Shown in pieces: positions 10,701 to 24,400 of a DNA stretch of 64,000 nucleotides. The translations under genes were made by a program, and so were the position numbers. Positions within the stretch are counted from its first letter, which is position 1. Every line of letters begins with the position of its first letter. Source of the stretch: Istiophorus platypterus (lineage: Eukaryota; Chordata; Actinopteri; Istiophoriformes; Istiophoridae); contig CM029121.1 in the NCBI GenBank assembly GCA_016859345.1, positions 8,831,911 to 8,895,910 on the forward strand, written 5' to 3'. The notes beneath the pieces are model-generated. The model saw nothing but the letters and a program-made list of their open reading frames with translations, was not told the origin of the DNA and did not search any database.

Positions 10701-13700
10701 AAACCAGCTTGCACACAAAACCAAAAGAATTTTTCTTTAAACAGATTAGCTCAGGCAAAATATCCACTGGCAGGTGTTAGATACAGGAACAAACCAGATG
10801 ATCAATCAATTTTTAATGACTTTTGTTTAACCCTTCAATGTTTATAACAAAATCATCACACCATGCAAGTTCCTCATTCCCTGAACCAAACGTGCCCCTG
10901 AGTTAGCCATGTCTCAGGTGCTCACCACTCAGTATTATTATCATTTTTATGATTACATAACACTTTCAACATTTACTCAAGGGAAAATGAGCAGAATTCC
11001 TCAAAAACACCTGTAAAAATGGGCACTGCAAAAGGACTATGCTGCTTTGAATTTCATTTCAGCCAAAAAGAAAACAGAAGACATGCTGCTGATTAAAGAC
11101 ACACAACAGCAGAGTAGTTTCCCCTTTACGTGAATGCAGCTACTTAGAATAATACATACAAAGATGAGAATGAGAATTTTAAATTACGACTACAACATAC
11201 AGTATATGCATCGGTATGAATTCACGCGTTACTAAGCAACAATTGATGCTAAACTTGATGTTGCCAGATATGACTGATAAAAAGTTGCCCAATCAAGGCC
11301 TGAAACCCATCCAATCATCCTAAGTCTTTTAAATAATGTTGCCTTACACATTAAATGTCTTCATTTATATGAACAGCTTTGACAAATCTTTGATCACAGA
11401 GCTATGTCCAAAGTTTCACATTCAATTATTTTTGCAATAAACTAAAATTTGGTTCTGACAGTTATCACTCATTGGCCATTAATGAACTCAGTGCCCTGTC
11501 AATCTCTGCCTAACTAAATAAAATTAGCCATGTTTGGTCGCAAACTATCTAAGTCAAGGGTCATGCCAGAATCTAACTAAATCATTTTGTGGGGTTACAG
11601 GTTACGTAACCCATAAGATTCAACTGTATTAGAGTTTACAGTATTCTTAGCTTCTCTGTTCGGCTCTTTATTCGGTTGGGGAAAGAATATAGTGTAGTAA
11701 CTCTAGCCAAACTTGCAGTTAAAATGACTGTGTACTGCCATGGTAACCAGGGGTAAAAAATGGCCAACTGACCAATACCAGTTATAGCATGAATTCTGTC
11801 ACAGTCGATTTTACTGCAACAAAATATATATTTTGAGCTTTTTCTGCACTTTTTAAATCAATTTCCTAACCATAGATGTATCAGTACTTCACTGAGTTTT
11901 GGGAATACTGTGGGGAAATCTACTGAGCCTGATCACACACAAACAGTGAGGACTGGAAGAGGAGGAAGAGGATAGGGGCTGGGGGTGGATCGGGGAGGGT
12001 AACCCGGTTCTGGAGAGCCTTACGGTTGCCATGGTAACCCGCCACAACCGTCAGCAGAGGCAGTGAGGGTTACGTTACCTTCAGGGAAACAGCAGGGGCA
12101 GAAGGAGAGAGGTCTTCGGCGTGGCATCCCCACAAAGGGCTCAACTTCCACAAGACAGAGGGATAGAGTGAAGGGGGGAGTGACGCAGACAGGTGCATTG
12201 GTGGGCGAGAGAGAGAGAGAGAGAGAGAGCGAGAGAAAGAGAAGAATGGTGAAGATAGTGCAGGAGGAATAGCAGAGATGTTAGAGAGACAGAAAGAGTA
12301 GAGGACACAGGGTGTGGGAGGAGAAGGGCAAGGAGGGAAAGGAAGGGTGTGATGAGGAAGAGAGAACATCGAGGAGAAAATCAAAAGAGGGCAGGAGCAC
12401 TGTGATAGGGAGAAGACAAATCACCTAGAGAGAGGAAGTGGGAGAGATCATCTGTGTGGTGTGAGGGATGAAAATAGGGTAAAAATAGGAAACAGAAACA
12501 AGAGAAGACAGAAAACCTGGAGCACAGAAATAAAATAATCCTCTTGTTGGATTTTGTGCCTGTAGTTCTTCAGTTACACAACATCATCATATGTTTATGT
12601 TGCAGTCATGTGCCCAGTTTTTATTACAGTCCACAAGAATTAAAACCCAATATAAAAGCCATTACTGATCACCAGGAGATCTAGCTCTCCTCACAGACAC
12701 AGAAAAGAGATTCTCTTTAAAGGTGTTTCAGCTCCTCCTTGCAAACAGTGCTTGAAAATATTTAGACCACCCAGATCAATTTGTTTCCACTGTGGTGACT
12801 TTTGAAGTGTAGCTCCATTTGAAGTGCAAATTAGGACTTTATCTAATATGCACCCGCAGATTTTCTCTGAGTACGTATGGGTAGTGGATACTGCTTTAAT
12901 AAACCCAGAAATGAAGACTGTGAAATAAGTGTAGGATGAAGAATAAATGACTCAAAATAAGGAATAGAGCTTCAGGGAGAATATGATGATAACTTAGGGA
13001 ATTTGATTAAAGCACAAAATAAAGAATGCATCATTACATCACACAAACAGGAGGCCGACACAAGGATGGAGGGTGAGGGAGCTGGAAGAGTGAAATACTG
13101 GATAATTACTACAAGGGACTATCACAGAGAAAAAAGGAAAACTGCTGTTTAGAATATCTGTTATGGGCAGATCAAAGTCCTAATTAAATTTTTATGGCTT
13201 CCCCAAATCATGCAAATATGGTTGTGAAATACATCATTACCACTGAATCCTTAATTGCATGATAATCGTTCAAGTAGAGGATGAAACTTAAAAAAGAAAA
13301 TTACATAAAACTAAGAGTCTCAGAGTACAGACATAGTGATCCTGGCTTTAGTTTTTTGGTGCCCCCTGCAGGGCTCACGTACAACCATGCTAATGGAGCA
13401 GCTATGCACCTTACAATCTGGTCTTCAGTCAAAATGCTATAGTTCTTCATCCCTTGATCAAGCAAGACAAAGAAGACTCAATCTATCAGCAAGCAGAAAG
13501 ACCATCTGCACACACAATGTACCCAGTTTAAGAACAACACTGGATATGAACTGACAACATCTCAGCCAGAGGCAAGGTTCTGTGTTCATACAATATATTG
13601 ATCTTTACATCAAAACTCCACCCAATCTCCTGTCGGATGAGTGACAACACCCAGAAACACAATGAACAAAACCACAGAGAAGCACAGACCCTCCTCAAAT

Positions 13701-15463
13701 ATGTGGAAATGCACCTTTTTCTCCCTCCATTTGAGAGGTTCCCCCAACACTGAATAATGAGGAAGCAAATGCAGCTTTGTATAAAAAGCCAGCTGATGTG
13801 AGGAGGAAAAGATGCATTCTATCATATTTAAACAAGGCCACAGTCAAGTTACAAGATAACAACATATACCACAAGACGTCTCACCCAGACACGTAGGACA
13901 CGTTATTGCTGACTACTCAGTTTCAAGAAAGCAGCTAAGGGTCAAGGATTACAATATTTCCTATTAGCACACACTACACACACATACACACACTCACGCA
14001 CTCGGGGAGTTATGCAACTGAGCCGGTATGAGAAAATCAAGGGAGCCATTGCTGGGAATACAGAACAGAACTACAGCAGCACAGAGCTCTGAGGGGAAGC
14101 TAGGAGCCAGGCTAGAAGTTTAGTGTGTCAGTCCAGGACAGGTGTGTGGGTTTTGGTTTGTAAATGCGTGCATACTGTAACATGTGCCATTTTGGTATGA
14201 TAATGTGCTTTTTCCTCAGCTATGATATTTTTTGTACAACAAATCTGTAATATCCATATGTTGAACTTCCAAGTAAAAATTCAAAACAGTCACGATTAGG
14301 TGAGGTGAACAAATCGAAAATGTCAGACGACATCATCTTATCTTTTGCTGTCACAGAATATCATGTCAAGGCAGCTTAAGTATTTAAAATTTAAAATTTA
14401 GATGTGATGTTAAGCAATTTGTAAAAACCAAACAGGCAGATAAATGATTACCCCAGTTGAATGATGGTTTTGTGTTCTTTGTAATGGTTTCTTTAAAGGA
14501 TAAGGCTGATGTTATTTTACATTTCATTATTGTCAAAAAAGCCTATGAAAAACCAACAAAAACCAACAATTCCTTTTCTAAATCTCTAAGGACTTCCTGA
14601 TCCTCTCTGTGGTGCTATGGGCCTTTCTCCCCTTCTACAGAGGATGCAAAACTGTCACAAATAATTATTTAATCAGTCCCTTGAGCAGCTGGGCACTGTA
14701 ATTTACAGTTTACAACAGCAGGACAGGGTATGGTGGACTGACCCAAAATAAACTACGTGCCCATGTTCATCCAGTGCAATAGCTTCTGGACAACAATGGA
14801 GCTCTATGTCATAGAGAAATACAATCTACTGGGCTCAGAGTACCTGGTAGAATAGGGTTGATTGCTGGGTTTGGTCTCATAGGATTTGTTTACAGAAAAA
14901 AATAAAAATAATAATATTACATATAGTACCACCAGCCTTATCCTTTAAATCAGAATTCAGTAGACTTATTACGCCGTTTTACCATCTCAACCATCATTCT
15001 CTTGATTTTGGTTGATAAACTACATATTTGTTTTGTATTGACTACATAATGTAAATATAGAAAAGAATTTAGAACACATTATTAAAAGCAGGCACTCTCT
15101 AATGAGCATGTTCTGTCACTGCAGTATGTTGCAGCTTGTATCTATTGGAGTTTGTATTGTAAAGTTTGCTTGCTAAGCAATGACAAATAAAAGTTACTCA
15201 TTAATTCATTCACTCATCATTCATAAGTTTATAGAGATCAAAGACGACCTTAAGAGGAAGGCATGTGTCTGATCTCCTTCTGATATAAAGAGTGTCTGAA
15301 CTCAAAAACCCAGTGAGGGTGGAGGAATTGAGGAAGGGGGAAGAGGAAGGGAGAGGTTTAGGAGCAGAGAGTATTGCAATTCGGCTAAAAGCCAGCCAGC
15401 CAATAAGCTAGCCAGCCAATCAGCCAGTCAAGGTAGATATGAGAGGTACAAAGCTCAAGTAGT

Positions 15464-15494
<31 letters not shown>

Positions 15495-18400
15495 CAGATT
15501 GGGTTAGCCATTAGGTTAGTTTTATAGCGACAGATTTGAAATACATACCGCCCAGATGCAAGTCCAGGAATTCACTGTAATTAGAATCTCCCCAATAGTC
15601 TACAATGACAGGGATATATTAGAGATAGGAGTTATTTATTTTACACAGCCCCAAACTGGGCACACACACACACACACGCACACAAAATTCTCCATAAAGT
15701 CATGCACGTCCTTGCGAACACACAGAGACACACATACACACTGGAGCAACACTCAGAACAAAGAGAGTCCGTCAGTACTCACCACAGTGCATACTGAAGT
15801 CAAATGTGCCTTGTGCAATATTACAATACGACACATGACATTTTCCAAAATGATATCGAGACTGCTGCATAGATTTGCTGTATTGCTGCGTACTGGCTCA
15901 GTCTGCTTACTTTCACACAAAACCTCTCGGGCTGTGTTGTGTGCTGACATATAGGGAAAAACATTTTCTCCAGTTATGTACTTTCTAATCCATGTGCACC
16001 AATGTTCGATTACAATATATAATGATTTAATACTTGAGTTATTTCTGACTGAAAGAGCAGCTGAGTGTTGTGCCAGACCTAGTATGGATTGTGGTTACTC
16101 GCAATAATAAAAGTGATCATAGATAAGATCTCAGCAAATATCTACATCGAGTCACTCAGCCACAGCAAAATATTTGCAGATAATATTCTAATAAAGAAGT
16201 TGTCAGCCTGCAAACCAATTTACAATTTGATTTCTTACATTCTGATTGCATTTATAAAATAACATAACGTGACCCGAGTCTTGATCAGAGTAGAGAAACT
16301 CTCCTCATTGAGAGGCAGCAAAGAAGACATAACATATCCAGAATGAGCACACACACAAATCTATGTCGGGACACACATTCTCCTGAGTCGCATGCAGGTC
16401 AGGCTGACAAAGGCGGACATATCATGAACGAACAGAGATCAACATGTTCAGAGATGGAGAACTGTTGAAGTGTGTCACCACAGATGAAGCCTACATAACA
16501 GTGTCACAGGTCATTAATTAAAAAAAAAAAAAAAAAAAAAAAAAAGGAAACTACAGTAAATCTAATACCTGATCTTCTTTTTTGCTGTTTGGGTAATGTA
16601 TAAGTACCTTTATACAATCCTTTAAGAGAGTAGAGTAGTAAACAAGTTAAAACATACTCATACATTTAATTGAAGGAACAGCTGATGGGAAAAGTTAATA
16701 GTTACTTGGTTGGTCGGAAAACCACAAAATTTTAAACTATTTCATTCTGTTACCATCACCATCAAGTAAATTTGGAGCGAATTCACTGTCAAAACTGAAG
16801 CGGATAATCTCAGTACCTTACTCTCATAAAAAACTCACATCAATTTAAAATGTGTTATTGCTACAAGGAACTATTCATACTTCATGTGCTTATAAAACTA
16901 TACCAAATAAATAAGTGTGCTGCTCGCTATTGAATAATGTAGTCTTCATCTCAGAAGTGCATTGTCTGTGATAGTCCCTTGTCAAGACCAAGTTGAGTTT
17001 ATTACATTGGAGAAACAAACATGTCTTACTGGACACAAATCTGAATCAATAATTAATGCAGATGGTGATTTCCACACAATCTAAATGATCGAAAAGGGAC
17101 AACTTTTCTGAGGTAACGCAATTCTATACATCATCCTGATCATCAATATTATATTTATTTCCTATGGAATAAGACTTTCAAAACCAGCATTGACACAAAC
17201 ACAAGATTTATGTCATACATACAGTAAATCACTTGTAAAATGTTAATAATAAGATTGTTAAGAAACTTACTACACCTTTTAGTTCACTGATTATAGGTGG
17301 TATTTCTATCTGTAGCAGCATCACTGATACACTGCACTGAATGGGATGGCTAATTTGTTTTGTTTTTTTTTTCCATTGAATCAAGGTCTACATTGTTGTT
17401 ACCTGCTTCTCCTCTCAAAGCTTTTTCCACAGCTACGCCCCTCTCTTCCAGCTGCCTCTGCTTCTCCTCCACCTGCTCCAACTGCCTCTGGATAATCTGA
17501 GCAGACAAGCCAGGTAGGGTCACATTATTAATGAAACACACACAAGCCTAAACACAGAGTGGCACGAGTACATTATAAACAACCCGGGCACACAGAACAA
17601 TAACATCTCTCGCTAATTACAAATCATTTGTCCCAAAACTTGCAACGGGAGGCAGCTGCAGAGGTTACCTCTAACACTCCATTGACTCCCATTAAAAGTA
17701 AATGTTGTCAGGCGCGGTGAGAGTACGGCTAATTAGAACTGTATTAATGTCTCCGAGTAAGTGTGCCTGCTCAAACTGCCATTTAAAATATGATTTCATG
17801 TTATCCACCAAAAACTATTAATATTTCATAGTGTTCCCTCTTCAATCCACACCATACTCTCACTTGTTCTTGGCAGTGACAGAGAAAAGGGGGCAGCAAG
17901 AGAGCATACTCAGCTTCTTATGACTTTTGAGTTAAAGTAAATTTGTAGTGGAGAGTGCATTGGCAAAATCATATAATCAGTGAAAACTATCAGGAGAAGA
18001 GTGGGACTTTCAATGAAGGTGTCTTGTTCAAGGTTCTGAGGCCAAGGCCACAGCATGAAACAGGGGAAGCAGCAGGTTGAAGTCAAAATACTTTTTCTAT
18101 TTTTAATCTACTGATGATAAAATATAACTATAAACCATTAAAATAGCATGGGCATTTTGAAATTACATTTTTAATATAACTCAATGACAAACTGCTGCAA
18201 TTTATCACCATTGTCAATGACAGCTCAAAGCGACCCCTTCGTTAAAAAGCGTGTCCCTTTTTGTGTCTCATATTTAGTGGTACTGTGTGTACAGTACTTT
18301 AGTAGATGATAACTGATGGGTGAACGGGTGTAAAATGGGCATTAAGATACATGCATAAAATGAGCAGGAAAAGCTTAGTTGGAAAATTTGTGTTTTCTGA

Positions 18401-21400
18401 CTCTAACCTCACTCAGAACTTGACTTTATCATTGCTGTGCAGCAACAAGAGCTAAATAGGAAGCAGTGGTTCTTTGTCATGTATTTCATGAATAACTGTG
18501 ACACTCTTCCATGTTAACATCCCTCTCTAAGTGTTTGAAAAGTTATTGAGTACATTACCCCTAAAGGGAAAATGAAAAATAAAGAATACATCAATGTTAT
18601 TTTCCAAATGATGCCACTGAAAAAAAAAAAACAGAAAACGACAGAATATTTTCCTGTCATATGCACCGAGCTATAAACAAATCTGTAGCTAGTCAGTAGA
18701 CACCTCAGCATGTGGGCTCGTGCTTTGTACTGGGTCTCTGGATATCAATGGAAAGTTGCTGTTGGTCAGATACCTGAGCTCTGTGCAGCCTCTTGAGTTC
18801 CTCCTGCTTGGCTTGTCGTCGCGCAGCTTTCTGGACTCTTCGTGTCAGCTTGGCATTAAGCTCTTCCTCTGTGTAGGTTTTCTGGTAGAGCAACAAAAAC
18901 ATGGGTTAGTCTCTTTCACAAGATACTAATCTGTAAACTTGGCTCCCTAAGGCCCTGGCCCTTCAGAAAAAGTGAACAGGAGAGGAGAGGGAACCTCGGA
19001 TTAGATCTTCTAGAGGATGAGGCACAACTAACACAATGTACATTAGCTTCACTATACATCTATCTTCCTCTCTAGGCCTACATACTGTAATCTCAAGGTA
19101 TGGTAACAAACATCTTAGAAAACAATTTGAAATATATCAATTGGAGCTCTCACAGTTATAACCCTTCTTCACATTATTAAACCTCCCATAATAACAGCCC
19201 ATACTGTGTACAAAAAAGCATGGATCTTTCCTCTTTTAGCAGGATTGTCAGGACATACAAAAGCTGGCATAAATAAGGAGAAAGAGAGAATAGTTTTGAG
19301 GGAAACTGAGTCAAAGTCATTCCAGCAGCAAGACTGGAGTGAAGACAGCACCACTGCAACTGATGGGCAAGTTAGAATCATTAGAATCATACCAGTCAGA
19401 CAGGAACAGCCTCTGATATCATGAGATACAGCGGTATCATTGTGACCAGAAAGTGGAGTGCTAGCAGAAACGTCATGTTTTAACAGAGTGGATATCCAGC
19501 AGTGAGTGAGCGGGCGCTGCAGTCCGACTGTTACATGCATCCAGAGACATCAGTTAGTTAGGCCATATGCGCATAAGGAGTTATGATAGTAAACTGGCAC
19601 ATGCGAAGAGAGGGTGGGGGGTGCAAGGGGTTATGAATGGGAACTTATGTAATACTACCTTTGTGGCGTATGATCTCTTGAACGCCAGTGCGTGAGGAAC
19701 ATAAACAGACTTGGGGAAGACAAAACATAATAGGAAGGAAAAAAACATGATACAGATGATATGATTAAATGGGTTAATGATTATGTTAAATTGGTCAAAA
19801 AAAAGAGAACTAAACAAAACAGAAAAAAGTAATAATTTAGCAGGTACGATCAAAACAGGCAATGTTAATATCCCACACCATAAAAAGAAAAAATCTGACG
19901 GGGTGCAGTGACATTTTATACATCTGTGTTAATTCAAAATTAGTGAAATTAAACAAAAATTAAAAATGAAACAAAAACTAAATCAAAAATCACATTGTAG
20001 GAAACGTATTTACACACATTGTAAGAAAAAGGATTTTAGGGATCTGTCTTCTAACAAAGTGGTAAGTAAGGTCTTTTTATTTTCAATACTAACTCTACAA
20101 TTGGTTCCTATGAGAATATAATACACTCACAGATCTGGAAAACTATGAATAATATACTAGAGACTAGTCTACACAATTCCTGTGGGCACTTATTGAATTA
20201 CACACACCCAGGCAGGCATGATGCAGCTTAAACCTCCCATTACTGTAGATGTATAAAATCCAAATTCAGATCAATATTCAGGAATAGTAAGAAAATGTCA
20301 ATTCATTATTCGCATGCTTCATCAAAATGGAGAAAACTAAATGGGAGTGTGTCTGAGTTTTATGAATGTGTTTTGAATGGTAAATGGATTCATGCCTCTG
20401 GGCCTGAACTCAACCATATCTATCTAAACCACCAGAACACGCACACAGACTGAGCAGCAGCAGCAGAGACAATCATTTTGAATTTCAGCCATAAACATAA
20501 TGAATGCAAATGAAACAAAATAAAAAGATTATATTGGAGAAATTTGGGGTTTTTTTGAGCTGAATTTCTGTACTGTCTGAGTAAGATCCGTGCCTCCAGC
20601 ACATCTGACATCTGAGTACAGTCTCTTGAAGAATTCATTCATTTAGTATTTTTTCTAATAAGGATGCACCAGTCTGATACGGACTCAAATAGCTGGATCG
20701 GGTATTGGTGACAATAGGGCCGATCAATGGGGCCAACATAGTATCGAGGGTTCTTTTACCGAGTTAATCGTTTATAATACTTGTGTGAGATGTGATTTAA
20801 TTTTTCAAGTTTGTTGGCACTGCAAGTTTGTGTGACTTAATTGTGGTTTAATGTTTTTACTTTTGTACATTCCACTCTCATTTGACACAGTTGCATTGTT
20901 TTATTCTCGAATTTTAATTCCTGACCAATTTGTTGCTGACTATATTTGAACATAACTCAATTTTTTATTTTTTATTTTATTTATTTTTTTTAGTGGTTTT
21001 AGTGCTTAATTGTTTATTATTTCAATAATAAATAACAATTCAGTGTGGCATACAGCTTCTTAATCGGTACTCTGTATTGGCCGATACCCAAAGCCCAGGT
21101 ATCAGTGTTGGTATCAGGACTGAAAAACTCAGATTGGTGCAAACCTGTTTGCTAAAACATACAATTAATGTGTCATATCGTGTGCTAAAAACACGTTTTA
21201 AATAATTTATTCTGAGGGGAAAAGTTTTCATGTTTTTTTTTTTATTTTATTTCAATGCAACTTAAAAAACTATGAACCTCACAATTTAATTCAAGGTCAG
21301 CCTCAATGGCCAGAGGCAAGCTATGAAAATTTGGGAATTTTCAGAAACAAAGTTTATTTGAAATTCAAAATCATTTAACCATCACTGCACAATACCTCCT

Positions 21401-24400
21401 CATCGTCTTTCTCCTTTTCTCGATCAACCTCTTTTCCCCGCTCTCTCTCTTTATGCCTCTCTTTCACCCTCTTTTTTTCCTTTAACTCCCTCCTTTTCTT
21501 CTTTTCCAGTTTCTCCTCCTTTAGGGATTCCTTCTGCATGCCTGACACTAGGTCAAAGATGTCCATATGTCGCTAGGAGTGGAAGAAATTATTTGAATGG
21601 AAAGCGTTTTTAAGGGAAGCAAAACAGATTCAGTGGAGGTACTGAGGACACATCTAGTTTCACAAAGCCTGTCAGCAAATATTTGATTCACTGTTGTCTG
21701 GAAAGCCTAAACAGGCATACCTCCCGGCGATAGTCTTCTGAACAGTCAACTGAAGACATTTGCAATATGCTTGTGATGTTGTGCTTGACACTTGATGGAA
21801 TGAACACAATACCTGCTAGGGAAGCATTGCAGTTCGCTTCCAATTTTCAAACTGGAAAAAGATTATGATGACCTGTCTGATTTTGCTGATAAATGTGAGG
21901 TGAAATTGGCAATGAAATTTAATAATCCTCCCACACTATACCTACAAAAACATAAACTGTTGAAAGGTTCAGAAATTTCAAGAAGTAATGAGTTTGCTGA
22001 GGGGTCCGGCTTTGGGCAGCTGGTCTCCACTGATTGTCAGTGGATGTTTTACAGACTAATTTGTCTTAATAAAAATGAGCTTGGTTAATTCTAGCTGGCT
22101 TTGAGAAGCTCTATATATCTTAAGACCTAATGACAAAGATGTGAAACGTCTAATTGCATCTATTGTTACTCACATCTGCCTTCGACCTTTGGGAGGATCT
22201 CTCCAGAACGTCGTCACAGGACAGATCTGAGTCCTCAGAGAAGCTCAAGTTTCTGCGTGATTTCAAGTCTGTAACATGCAATAAGCAAAGAAATTGACTG
22301 GCTTGTTAATAGGAGCCTCAATTACCACATTCAAAGATATTTTAAGCTCTGGATCACTTCTCTCACCTGATGATCTCCCAAGAGGTGATGTTCTCCTCTT
22401 CCCAGAGTCCTGAGTGGTGGAGCTTGAGGACGGCGTGCTCGGACATGATTTGTCATCCTTCTTCTTTTTGTCCTTCTTGTACCCGGAGAACACTGCCTTC
22501 CATAATGACTTGTGTTTGGGCGGTGTCTCGTCTGTGCCCGAGAGCCTGATGCTGTCGTTCTTGGCTTTTTTCTCCTTCTTATTCTTGCGAGGGGAGAAGA
22601 GGGAACTTCTTTTCTTGCTCTTACCCGTAGAGGAGGCGTCGGACGAAGCTGCTGAGCTGTCCAGACTCTTGTTGCTGCTGAAGAAACGCTCTGATAAAAT
22701 CTCTCCCTTTTTCGACTCCAGGGCCTTCACGGCCGATGCCTTGGGTGATCCGGCCGGCTTCTTTTTTACAGCAGCATCTGGGGTGATACTACAGGCCCCT
22801 TTAGGTGAGACACCCTTGTCAATGTCAGATTCTTTCATTTTGTTTCGCTGCTTGGCCATGGCATCTTTTAGTGCCGGGCTTTTGACAGACTTTTCTCTTG
22901 CCCTCATTCTCTCCTCAGCAATCTCCTTGGCCTCTGGAGAGAACTGAGTTGCCCTCTGAGTCTTAGAGGCTGGGTTGACTGGGATATTAGGTTTACCATT
23001 TTCCATTGCTAGAGACAGATGCAGGGGAGGTTTTTCCCTGCTAGGTTTGCTAGTGGGTGGAGTATAATACCTGTTCATGCTCGTTTCTGGCGTCCGCTCA
23101 TCATATGTCTCCTCCACGTCATCAGCAAACGGAATCTCCTCCACCGTCTCTACAAATGACTTCCTCACCTCTTCCGTTCGAGGCTTCCTCTTCTCCCTCT
23201 TAACAACGACTGGAGTTACTTCTGGATCTGTTTGCAATGAGACTTTCCTGGGTGCAGGCTTGGGTGCAGACAAGGGGCTCAGCTGGGCCCTTGGTGTAGG
23301 AACAGGAGTAATGGTTTTTGCTGGCTCTTTGGGATGCTCAGGTGGAAGTTTTTCTGTTCCATTGGTCCAGGACACCTGGTGTCTCTGCTGCCTGAGCACA
23401 GCCGGGGACTGATTAGCAGGCACAGGTGGTGGTGGACTGGAGGGTGGGGTGAGCATAGTGGAGTCAGACATGTTGTAGCTATCACTGTTTGCTGTCTGAC
23501 TCGTGGCCATGCTCCCATTCAACCCCAAACCAGAGCTGCTGCTGAGGTCCCTCTTATCGGAGCCATTACTCTTGGGCTCTGCAGGAGCAATGGGGGTAAT
23601 GACTTGACCCTCAAGTGTGATGTTGAGTCTGCGAAAGACTGCGCGGCCGGTAAAGGCAGGCTTCTGTTCCTCAGGCATATCTGGAAACTGTGTCTTCAGA
23701 GGGGATTGGTCTTGTGTTGGAGTCTTAACAGGGCTCTTCTCTAATATTTTGCTACTGCGATCCAAAGGAGTCAGGCCGAGGCTTTTTCTTATCTCAGCAC
23801 TCTTTAACCAAAACTCCTCAATTATGTCAGTCTTTTTTGATGGAGTTTCATCAGTTGAGGAATCTGTAGACTTCGAGTCGTCCGGGGTGCCCTTTTCAGT
23901 TTTGGTCATGGGTGTCGAAGTGACTGCGGGTATTGGTTGAGTTCTGACGGGGGAATCAGAGGTGAGGGGCGACGAAGGTTCTTGACAAGGCAAAGGTTGG
24001 GCACAGATTGGGGAGAGGGGGTTACCCGTGAGAGGGCAAATGGAGCGGGGTGGGCAGACTGGAGTTTTGGGCGAGCGAGTCTCTGGTAGAGGGCCAGGCT
24101 GGGAACGGATTGGTGAGCTAACTGGAGACTTAACAGGGGATGCGACAGGCAACTGGATTACTGGCTTTAGTGGAGAGGCGACAGGTGATTTGGTGGGTGA
24201 ACTGGGAGGCGATGAGGCAGAGACAGTGAAAGGAGAAGCAACTGGAGGAGGAGATGGAGAAGGAGCAGGGACAGACAAAGCATCCTGGACAGGAGCAGGT
24301 GAAGGGCACAGCGGGCTCTTGGCAGCTGGGGAAAGACTTGTCCTCTCAGGCTTTGTTTCCTCAGGTATGAACGGATCTGGGAAAAAGCGGGTGCCAGGAG

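Larger units (their letters stand above)
9375..17402 (-). other. mical3 intron 40 (about 8 kb)
   Basis: No exon recognised. Contents: ACTGAC repeats (9424..9454), CAGA/CACA microsatellite (9633..9735), a purine-rich region around 11950-12500 with a GA run, an inverted-repeat element (14497..14944), an A22-G8 tract (15465..15494), a CA run (15661..15677) and an A27 run (16519..16545). Confidence 0.7.

Noticed and set aside
12063..12384. Frames on both strands across purine-rich sequence
   Set aside because: Composition-driven; Arg/Glu/Gly or Ser/Pro/Leu bias without family similarity.
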